64,000 bases of DNA. It comes from Fistularia commersonii. Its lineage: Eukaryota; Chordata; Actinopteri; Syngnathiformes; Fistulariidae. Position 1 is the stretch's first letter. Each line of letters opens with the position of its first letter. A model generated the notes under the pieces. It was not told where the DNA came from. It ran no database searches and worked only from the letters and a program-made list of their open reading frames with translations. Below are positions 35,336 through 46,883 of this stretch, piece by piece. The stretch is taken from positions 12,961,501 to 13,025,500 of the forward strand of contig JBBMNZ010000015.1 of assembly GCA_037954325.1 (NCBI GenBank). Direction: 5' to 3'. The position numbers were made by a program, and so were the translations under genes.

Positions 35336-36440
35336 ATATATATGTGTGTATAAGATAAAGAAGTTGATAACATTCACATAAAGACACGGATTAACAAAGA
35401 GCGGGGAAAAAATAATTAGAGGTCAGATTGAGATATGGTACTTTGTTCGAATAGTTTCCAGTCCTCGGTTTCTTGGGAGCTCAGTTTTGCTGGTGAGGTT
35501 ACAGGAAGGTTCTGTGGAATGAAATCGGTCATGTCCAGGAAATGTCATAAAAGAGGCGTGTCTGGATTTGAGCATTTCCAACGGTCGTTATTTCTCACAG
35601 ATGTAATTCCTGAGGCTTGGAAAGCAGCCCGGTTCAAGAAGGACAAAAAAAAAAAAATTAACCAGGAGGATGTCGAAATGAGTCCCTTGAATATTTCAGA
35701 AATACTACCATGAATGATGTGTTTCTCTCCTTTTCAAAGAATAAAAAAGGCATTCTTTTTACATGTTTGTATGTTCACCACCTAGTTGCTGTGCGGTATT
35801 ACAATATTTTGACTTTGCAAGACCATGAAGAATGTACAAAGGGTAACCAAATATGGCATATAACATAACAATATAACATAACGGAGTAAGTTTTCAAGTA
35901 ATGCAGCTTCCAGGGGGAACAAACCAGCGTCTTTTTCAGCCGCCCCAAAGCCTGGATGAATGCAGAGGGTTGATCCAGGAAGAATATCTAAAATTTGTGC
36001 CAAAACCGAATATGCAAATCGAACGTACGACTTTCCCACTGGCTCAGTATGCCAACTGGTGCCAATAACCCACGGCAGATGCGCGCATTTTACGGCCCGC
36101 GGCCCAACCAAACTGTTTTCTTTGAATATTTGTATTATAAGAATTTATATAAATCGGTAAATATAACTTTTATCGGCAATTCATCCCAAAACAGCAGCCC
36201 CTCTCACTTCCCTGTTGCGCAACAAGCCCGAGCGCCTCTTATGGAATCCAGTCTCCACACACACACACACATTTCTCCAGCTGAAGACCGACTGCACCAG
36301 CAGTCCACCGCTCTGCCTGAGCAGAACCTGATCTCCCCTTCACAGCAGAAGTGGATGCCTGAACCTTTGAGGTGGAAGCCATCCTAAGCCTACCACAGAG
36401 TAAACAATCCTGTCTCCATCCCTGCACCTCCTTCTCCAAG
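35336..36440. other. Intergenic repeats
   Basis: A hAT family-2 fragment at about 36085-36160 (TTTTACGGCCCGCGGCCCAA). A (CA)n run at 36256-36272. No gene recognised. Confidence 0.4.
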
Positions 36441-36900
36441 AAAATGCATTTACGACATCAGGAATAAAGAGCTCTTGGCCATCAAACTAGCGCTGGATGA
36501 GTGGTATCACTTACCAGAGAGCAAAATTCCAAGTAGGTTGTGTCTGGAGGGTGCAGGGGTACTGTCAGCATTCCATGAAATCCCTTTCCAGCAACTCCAC
36601 GAAATCCACTGCAATCATCAATTCGATCCATTTCCCCCGTCTACTAATTGCTCCAATGATTCTCCCCACCTGAAAGGCATTCCCAAGCTGAACTGAATTT
36701 TAATCAGTGGTCTAACTATTTAAGTTGGATTGTGTTTTCTCATTTTTTTTTTTTTTTTTTTTTTTGTTTGGTCTGGTCCAACTTGTGGCTAGAGGCTATG
36801 CCTGTGAAAGAGTTAGTTTGTTTGCCATTGAAGTCCCATGAGTTTTTGTGGATTGTTTATGCTTTTCTGCTGTGACTTCCCGGCCTCCTTCTCCTGCTGG
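36441..36900 (+). mobile_element. Ty3/gypsy-type pol fragment (RNase H)
   Basis: A plus-strand frame reads YDIRNKELLAIKLALDEWYH (from about 36450), the conserved start of the Ty3/gypsy RNase H domain. Sequence to about 36900 (CTGTGACTTCCCGGCC) fits the decayed downstream part. No intact gene. Confidence 0.65.
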
Positions 36901-37899
36901 CCATGCAACATTGATGTGAAATAATTTTTGACAACATTGTCTTAGACTCTGACTTAATGCCATTTATTTCTCCACAGGTACAAGGAAGTTACAGTATATG
37001 TTGTATCATTCATGAATAATAACTGAATGAAATGTCAGCCTTGTCCTTCTGAGGAAAAAGCTTTTCTTTTATTAGATGTAAAGAATGAACACAGACCAGC
37101 TAATATTTGGTGTTACAAATGTTTAACTGTCAAGAAAGAAAATTAATGAAAAAGCAACTTGTCTGTCAGTCATTTCTTTCCCTCTTATTGTTAAAACGTA
37201 TGTATAAAAAGCCTGGTTCACTTGAGCCAGACAATGACTATAGTTCTTTCAGGTAACCTGTTTCTTTCAAGGGTGAAATTGTGTTTTATATTTTTGTTTG
37301 CAATAGGTCTAAAACATACATTTTTCCAAGGGTCGGGTATCCTTGACCGACATTACACACAGGATGCTGTGAAAATATACAGCTTTCAAAATAACAGCAG
37401 TCTGTTTGAAAAAGTGAGTAAAGCTCAAAACCCTTATAATGATCGTTATTTCCATCCACTGGAAACACTGCACCTTATAGTCTGAATAAAAATGTGAAGA
37501 AAAGTTTATCGATTGTTTGTTATACTTGAGAATGAATATCGAAGTTCAATTAGTGATGTACATTCTGTGAAAATCAGGTGTCTGTCAATCAGGTGGCCTT
37601 TTTTATAAAGCCAGCAACAAAAAAAGTATTTCTGAAAACCTGAGAAAAACAGATTGTTTCTGACAGTGTTTACAAGAACAGTGTACTTTGACTAAAAAGT
37701 TGATTGGAGAGGGGGAATTTGGAAAGAAGTGCAGAAAATGATGGGCTGGTCAAATAAAATTCTCCCCAATGCTTTTGAATGCCATCCATTCAGGATACAA
37801 TGTGCCAAACAAAGAACATATCAACTGCCCTGAAGAGAAATGGGGAAAAAAAATTGTGGACTGAGAGGTAAAATTGTTCTTTTCTAGGTTCAAGGACTG
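36901..37899. other. Intergenic; no gene recognised
   Basis: AT-rich. A plus-strand frame at 37222-37485 has a hydrophobic start but no recognisable family. Confidence 0.35.
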
Positions 37900-38420
37900 A
37901 AAACGGTTTGTCAGAAAACCCCCAGATAGAAAGATGCAAGCTTCATAATATGGGGGCGTTCCCTTACTTTGCCCGGCCTATTTGTTGCAAGGGATCATGG
38001 ATTGCATATATCGGAATACTAAAGGCGGTCATGTTGGGTGTTTCAACAAGACAACTAACCCAAATACACTCGTCAGTGAGAAGCATCTTGGTTCAGGACC
38101 AACAAAATTAAAGTTATGGACCTTAAACCCATTGAAAATTTGTGGGATGATAAGTTTCTGAAGCAAAAACAACAAACAGAGGAATTGTGGAATGTTGTCA
38201 AATCATCCTGGGCTGGAACACCTGTTATCAGGTAGCTAAAAATTGGTTGGTGCCGTGCAACACAGGTGTAAAACAGTTCTTAGAAAAAGTGGGCTTTAAA
38301 AATAACATTAATGATTTGCAGGAATGCTACATCCTGGAAAAAAAGGACAGAGAGAAGCGAACCGGATGTCAGCTGAAAAAACGCTTTGACTCCATCACTT
38401 CATACAACACAAGAAAGTAG
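37900..38420 (+). mobile_element. Tc1-like transposase remnant
   Basis: Frame-shifted traces of the catalytic region: CAACAAGACAACTAACCCAA near 38047 corresponds to the conserved QQDNDPKH block, and NKIKVMDLKPIENLWDD (38101-38151) to the third catalytic aspartate region, with the WPxQSPD stretch deleted. Stops and shifts throughout. Confidence 0.65.
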
Positions 38421-38728
38421 CCTTATGTGCCCAAAATATGACTTTTACAAACCATGATAATATGTATTTTAAACAATATAGAATTTGGTTTGACAGATGA
38501 ACAGCAATATCTGCAAATCACCCTAAGATTTCCAGTGTTTTGACCTCCTTATTGAATTAGGTCTGAATAACCTCCATAATCTGCATGTTTTACTGTAAAT
38601 TGTGAACATTTTCAGGGAACTACATTCTGACATTCGTAAGGCATGAAAATATGATGATCTGCAATTCTTACTTAATCTTATCCAAAATGTATTTAATCTT
38701 GATCGTGTTGAAATAAGTTTGTAAACTG

Positions 38729-38734
38729 TTTATT
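38729..38734 (-). terminator. slco2b1: Candidate slco2b1 polyadenylation signal
   Basis: TTTATT on the plus strand, AATAAA on the minus strand, 275 bp beyond the slco2b1 stop codon. Confidence 0.4.
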
Positions 38735-39008
38735 CTTAAACATGTTTGTTGCTTAATCCATGGGAAATTGGAACAGCCCATTAAGGATGTCTGTTGATAG
38801 TGCATATTATCGAAATGTAAACGTATAATTCGGTGAAAGATGCTACTGTTAAATGCATGCATGGAATTTGGAGGAGGTCAAACTGTTTCCATCGAGCAGC
38901 TGAAAGGCTAATTACATCTGACAAACCCTATCAACAAATTCACAGCTTCCACTCTCAAACCACAACTGAGAAAACTGTCCATGCCAAGCTTCTTGTGTAT
39001 TTCCATCT

Positions 39009-42000
39009 TCACGTCTTGATTCCCTTCGTCTCTTGGTCTTCAGGTGAAGCATCCCTCTGTTCTCTCTGTTCATCAACCAGCTCATAACTGTTATTCTTCC
39101 TATCTTCTTGATTCTGATGACCTGCCCTCCTGTGCAGGACCACCACCGTCAGCACAAAGCAGAGCAGTGCACCGCACACAAACACCACCTGCAGACCCAA
39201 GAACCTGCAAAAAAAATAAATAAATAAATAAACAGGGAACATCAAAATACACCTCTCAAGATATTGTAGGTTCATATCAAATGAAAAAAAAAAAAAAAAA
39301 AAACAAAACAGAAAATTAATTGTAATATTATTAATGAAATAAATAACACTATGAAAAAAACAAACACACAAATGACCCTTTTCAAGTTTTTCACAAATAT
39401 TCTCCCCCGTCGTAGTCCCTTTGAGACTTTGGAGGGCTGCCAGATGTTTGCACATTTCAAAGTTTGCGCTAATTCCACAAATTAAAAATTAGCAGCTGCG
39501 TTGCACATCCGCGCTGTCATCCGGTGCTAATGAAAAAAAGGAAAATGCTTTCGTTTTCTGCTGCAGCTTTGCTTATACATTACCCCCATTTCTACTACGC
39601 GTCTTGCTTGGAGTACAAATGTACCCTTCTGAGCTAACGGTCCACTTTTTAACTTCGAGAGTTTGTCTGCTCACATTTGGTCTTGCAAGCTATCATACTT
39701 GTCTTCGTGACGGGATTCATAGTGTCTGCGCAGATTGTATTCTTTGAATACAGTCACCGTCTCTTGACGGATGAGACAAACAGCCTTTTCTTGGAATTGA
39801 ACAAAAAATAATAATTTGTCCACTGCAGGTTAAATACCCTGCATTATAATTCATCTCTGGTATTGTTCAGGGGCCGGGCAAAATGTGGAGGCGGGCCGTA
39901 TCCGGCCCCCGGGCCGTAGTTTGGGGACCGCTGCATTAAGTTTTAAACATTTATAAAAGAGGGCAATTTAAAGCATGATATAACAAAACTGCATAACAAA
40001 TTCCATTCTTTTATTTCTATCTAATTATGAATGCAAGAAAATCACAAGTGTCTAAAAAATATCTATTTGTATTTCAATTTAGGGTGTTGTTTTTGAGGGG
40101 GGGGGGCATAGGTGGTGTTGGTAATTTAGTCATTTAAGTTTCTGAATTTGCAAACCACTTTTTTTCTCAACAACTGAAAAAAATGTTTGAAAAGTAAAAA
40201 TACTTCTATTTCAGTTTCTTTTCAAAAAAAGTTATGCTCCCTTTTAAATATGTTACAAGATGAGGTTTCAACAAACTTTATTATATTTCAATTGAATACA
40301 TATTTCAATAAACTGATTTCAACTATGTTTACTCATCTCCCAAATACATTTAAATTGTGTTGCTGAGAACACGAGCAGCATGTATAACAGGATTGTCCAA
40401 AATGAATTAGGCAAAAACAGTGTTAAAAGGTCACAGTTATAAAGTTTTCATCCCATAACAGGGGAATGTGAGGGAAGTGTGTGACTTGCCTCTGTCTGAA
40501 GCGGTCAAGATCGTAATAATTACATGACGTCTTCTTGCCACACTTGTGGCCCCACAAAATGCAGGTTGAATCAATGACACTGCCGTACAACACGGGCCCG
40601 GGCATGAACGCTGCAAAGAAACACACAGTGCAGATATATTTGTTTTGTTTATATTTGTATCATTTTGTATGTGAGTGACACCACTTTCTGATGTTTTTTT
40701 TTTCCTTAATTACTGCACCAGTTATCTTGTTTAACTGACGAATGAACTTTATTGGTTTGCTAGTTTTACAACCTACCTTTATTTTCGCATGATTTTCATA
40801 TTATCTTGCTATTATTCTAGATACTTGATAACAGATTACTATTTGTTTTGCTTATGTAAAGCAAAGAGTGTATATCCATCCTTATTAAGCTGATTTTCTC
40901 GATGCAAATGCAAATGTTTTATTATCACTCAAAATGAATGCATTTGATTAATGCCTTAGTGTCACATTATAGTTTGTACAAAGACTGAAATGTAAAATAC
41001 TATAATCATGTTTTTTCCACCATTTATTACTTTGAAAATGTAATGAAGCTAGTTGGTTCAAGTTGGTTGCACTACAGTAAATCCATTTGAAAGCATAAAC
41101 TTTGTTTTTCATTGACTTTATCAGGCAGCCCCTAAGTTTCCTTGATATTTTGTTAACTTACTTTTTTTTCATCTTCAGTATTTTACACCCTATATATGTT
41201 TAAAAATGTAGCCCTGTTTCTCTTCTTCTATAATTGTTTTCATGTGGGAGTATAACTTTATTCAAGCATCAGTCTCAGCAGATTCACCTGAAAGTGAATC
41301 CTTGTCCTCATTGAATCACAAAATTTAAAAAGAGTTTATTAATTGCATGAAGGATTAAATATAAATTGCAAAATCGAATGTTAAGAGGAATAACGATGCG
41401 GTGTGACAACTCACCTAGGACTCTGAACAGCATGTACTGAAGTCCCACTGCAAAAGACTTGTCCTCTGCAGGCACAGACCTGCAGGTTAACACTAATGTT
41501 TGTATCTATACAGCACATTGGCACTGAAAAGCAGGAGAGAGCATAAGAAGCCACAAAACTCGTTTCAAGCTATATTTTTATCAGCAAATGAGACTCTCAC
41601 TTTCAAGCCGATGCCAAACTGTCTGAGCTTTTCAAAATGAAATTTTAAGCCACTAGCTAGGGATAACAAGCATCAGAATTTTCAGAAAAATGTAAATAAC
41701 TCTGAATTAAATGTCACAAAACATAAAGTAAACTCACTCGAACAGATTATGTTAGGTTAACATTATGCTTCTATACAATTTTGAGATACAAAAATGTATT
41801 TAACACTAATGTGATCATCTATATGTAGTTCACTATTGTAAAATATATTACAGTTAGTGGAGGTTCAATATTTATTACACACTCACGTGATACACTTACA
41901 CATTATAATGGAGCAGTAGTAACCTCTACTATTAATAGTAAAACATAGGACAAATGTACATTAAAATCTAATTTTAAATGAAATTATTATTGTCATTGCT

Positions 42001-45000
42001 GTAGCTGAAATTTACAGTTTTATTTCTACTTTTTTCTCCATTGGTCTCTGAATATCAATATGGTTGGCATGGTTGACTATTTAAAATAGAAATTAAAACA
42101 TTCCATGACAAAAGTGTAACTCCTGAGATATACAGGACTGTCTCAGAAAATTAGAATATTGTGATAAAGTTCTTTATCTTCTGTAATGCAATTACAAAAA
42201 CAAAAATGTCATACATTCTGGATTCATTACAAATCAACTGAAATATTGCAAGCCTTTATTATTTTAATATTGCTGATTATGGCTTACATCTTAAGAAAAC
42301 TCAAAAATCCTATCTCAAAATATTAGAATATCATGAAAAAGTAATTTTTGTTTTTTAATTGCATTACAGAAGATAAAAAACACAACATCAAAATATTCTA
42401 ATTGTCTGAGTCCTGTATGTAAAAAAATTGAAATCTTAAGTAGAATTTGGCGGGCGGGAAAACTTTGGCCAGCTTTGTTTATTAGCAAAGACTTCTATAG
42501 TCTCTGTATTCATTCAAAATAGAAATATACTGACAGATAAAAAAATAATGCAATCTTTTGTCTGTTATTTATTTTTTCCTTCAAATCAAATCAAATAAGA
42601 AGCAGATAATGGTAGTGCTAATATTTACTATGTGTGTGTGTGTGTGTGTCCATACCTGAGAATCATGATATAAGACGGAGTCTGGGAAAGGGAAGCGATG
42701 AAGCTTGTTATGCCCAACAGAGCCACAAAGGGTAGAAGTTTGTGTGAACATCCGCTGCCGCACGTTCCAGGAGAAGCCGAGCTCAAACCGCTGACACAGT
42801 GACACATGGTGAAGTTCTGCAGAAAAAAAAAAAGTATTAAAGTTGGGGGGACTTCAGTGAAGGAATGCATGCAAAATATGTTTCTATACTGAACAAGAGC
42901 CAGAAGTGGACTATCTAGAATTGATTCAGTCTAGTCTGCTTAGGAAACAGACAAATGGTAAAGACCTGAGAGAACATTTGAAATGTTTAACTGAATCCAG
43001 AGGTCTCAACTGTAACTGTAAATAAAAATGTAACTGATCTGTAAACTAGGTTGTGGGTGGATTATCATTTGGCTTGTAAGATCCCCTTAATGACATTTCA
43101 TGTGATTTGAATAAAATGGAGATAATATTTCTTTTGAATAATTTGGCTGGTTATGACTATACCAACATCTTTTGTTGTCATGTGGAAAAAAAGGCAGTTT
43201 TCTGTTAATAATGCGATGATTTCCATTCTGGAGGAATAAATTGCTCCCTTAGCTGATTAAATAACTTCCCCGGTAGCAGCACAGCTATGGATGGTATTTC
43301 TTTTAACAATAGACTCAGTAGTTTTGATATCATTTACATGAATTGCTCTTTTCGTCGAAACGTTTGATAACAAGTGGGGAAATTTCACATAATACAATTG
43401 AGTTTTCCTTACAATGAATTTGTTGCGGCCATCGGTTTCTGCTGCAGAACAACCAGCGTGACAGGGAGACCTGAACTCTATTCCATCAGAACCACAGACT
43501 GGATCGAATGCTTCCAGAGAACATCCACAATCAGCGCTGCATGATGAGACGCTGGCGCTGACAACACAAACAAATGTTACTTTTTATTTGACAGTAGACA
43601 ATATTCGGCATATAGAAGATGATTTTGATCGATGCAATCAAGTCAAGCAGCAGAATTTATCCCATAAAAGAGTAAATAAATCTGCATTCAAAAAATTAGG
43701 AATAATAGCACCCCCATCCAGGTGTTAAATCTAGTCATTTCTCTTGCAACTTATGAAACCAGTGGCGTTGGTACCTTGTACCAAAGATGCCAGCAACCTG
43801 CTGGGTTGGGCAGCCGATGAACAGCAGCGGCACAGAAGAGAACATGCAGAGCAGTATGGCAGTGGTACACAACTTGCTGGCACCATCAACAGAAAGATTC
43901 AACTTCCGCATGATTAGTCCACCTAGGACAGTGCCAAGTACTGCTAGAGGGATGCAAACACCTCCTTGTAAAAAGAAAAAAAAAAAAAAAAATGGAAAGA
44001 AAAGCATTTCCGGTCAGAATTGACCTCCTGGAATGATCTCGCATTCCACTTTTTTTCCATGCTCACCGATCATCATGATGGAGAATGCAACAGTCTGGTT
44101 GAACTGCCTCTCGATGAACTTAGACATGAAAGTTGCAAGACCCGCCAGAAGAGCTGCAAGGTTGACTTGTGCCAGAACCACTAACAGATACACGGGGCTT
44201 TGCAGATTCCGCAGAGCGACGGATGGAAATCCTGCAGGACGGCAAACATGGTGCTTTCTTTTTGTTAATCGGACAGTCACATGAAATGTAACTTCATTGA
44301 GCATATGGATGCATTATTCGACAAATCACAGAATGGTCAAAGTAAAAAACGCTTTAGACTCTGTGGTTTGGCACCATTGCACCATTCGATATTGACCCAG
44401 ACGACACTTTAAACGGGAAACAGACAAGGAAAGAAACAGACCTTTAAGGAACTGAAGCAGGCTGAGTTTGCAGACTGAGCTGGTCTGCTGCTGACACTTT
44501 GGTTTTAGATCCACATCATCAGTTCCATCCTGCAAGGAAGACAAACAAAATAAATAACCATTAGCCCCATTTATTTGACTTCAAATTCAGTTATAGCCAC
44601 ATACATCTTGACTGTATTTTTTCTGGTTTTAGCTATTTCTTTAGTAAATTATGACTGGATCTGTTTATCTGTTGCCAAATCTTGGTTGCAGCACACTGAC
44701 AAGACCAGACTAGCTAAAAAATCCTTCAAACACGCTCAGTCAAATTTTCACCACAGGGTTGAACTTTGGTATTCTCTCAGACAGCATTTCACAAAGTACA
44801 TTTAATGATAGGTGATCAGGAGTTATCTTTATCCAATGCCTGACTCTTTTATATAAAGAAAAAAACGACTCATTTTGATATGCAAAAATATATGTGACAG
44901 TGAGGAGCATCCAAATGACTGGACAACTGCAGCTAATGCAATTAGAGAAACAGGTAAGAATGTACTTGGAGTGCCATAGAAAAAGCTGTTTCTCTGTCAT

Positions 45001-46818
45001 TTTGTTTTATATTGCAAGCAGGGAACGGATGGAGGAATATCTCGAGACGTGGAAATATGTCAGGGAAAGAAGAGGAATCAAGGTCAGCCATAGCGAGAGA
45101 GAATATAAGTGTGCAAATGAGGGACAGAGGTAGAACAATGAGGCAACAGGGAGTAGGGATAAAGATGGAGGAGGACTTTAAATAGAGTCCAGGGCAACAA
45201 ATGATGTGGAAAAGAATCGCAAAAAACCCAGGTTGGAATGGGAAGAGAAAAGTGTCGAGGTGATGTGCAATAAAAAGAATGAAAGTAAAAAGTGTGCACA
45301 ATGGTGATGAGACCAGTGATGATGTGCGGTTTGGAGACCGAGACACTGAAAAACAAAAACAAACCAAAAAAAAAAACAGGAAGCAGAACTGCAGATAGAT
45401 GAAAATGTTGAGGTTATTTTTCGGGGTGAATGTTAGGATGAATATGATCAGGAATGAGTCCATTTGGACAAAACGTGTTAAATGTTTTGGAAAAAAAAAG
45501 TCACAGTTGTGGTTTCTTGATGACATTTATGATGCCATAACAGACGCAAACATTAAGTCCCTTCATGGACCGGGAGAAAAAAGTCGATGCAGTATTCACA
45601 CAAATGTTGTCATGACAACATATCTTAAAACATACTGTTTAAAAAAATCAATGCTTTTGTTGTTGCGAAGTCTTTCCTTCTCAGTTTGTTCAAATGTTTT
45701 ACTAGTTAAATAAACAAACTCTTAGCAAATTCACATCATAATTGTCAAATCAATAGAGCTATTAACAAACAAGGAATAAAATGTTTTTTTTTTCCTTTGA
45801 TTTGATTTCTTTTGTATTTTTAGTATTTTAAATAGTGATTGCAGAATTAACAGTCATGTGTAAATGTTGTAAATCTTCGAACAATAAGTCTTCAAGATGA
45901 ACAATGATTCTAATTTTAAGTCAGCAATAATTCTAAAAAGGTTTTAAATTATCAGAAGAGATGAATATTCAGAGCTCATTTCTCACCTCCATAGGCATGT
46001 GCCTGGGGAAAAAGAAGTATGGCAATGCAGTGAGAAAGAGGAGGCAAAACCCCACGAGGAAGCCGAGCCACCAGGCTCCCACCCATCGCAGGTCCTGATG
46101 GTCCAGCCGGATTTGGTCTGGAGACACAGTTTCAAAAAAATACACTGTATTACAGTACAGCTTTTAGTGTTGTAGATTAGGGGTGAGCAATTATTTTGAC
46201 CGGCGGGCCACATTCTTATTTAGTTTTCATGCACGGGCCAACTAGGTATCATGTAAATTGAACAAAATTAAAATTTAAAAATAAAATATTGGGGGGTATT
46301 TAATTTCAACTTTATCATCATTCGTGGTCATATAATTGTAGCGACATAATTTGTTTGTAATCCTCCATACAAAATTAAAGAACAGGAAAAGATAAGGAGT
46401 TTTTAAATTCAATATTGATTGAAAATACTTATTAAAATATTCAAAGAAAATATTTCGGCTGTGGCTGTAAAATACCCAGGTCTGTTGTAGATGGTTTTAG
46501 GTATAAACTAATGTAATGAGATCTGTTTTGTCTACAATTTTTTTATCACTAGTATGTGGTTGTTCTTCTCCCACATGTACTCCCCCATGACTATACTATT
46601 ATAGCAAATGATTTAATGAATATATAATTACATTCGTTACATCAAAGTGAGATGAAAACTAAAAAAAGGAGAGACAGATGATCATATTTAAAGATAAAGA
46701 CAAAATAATAAAAAAAATTGATCTGCCTCAAAATAATTATAAATCAGTAGCACATTAAATTTTTAAAAATCAGCAAGAGAGAAAAAAATCTTCCTGTTCC
46801 TGTTGCAAAATTGCAGTG

Positions 46819-46883
<65 letters not shown>

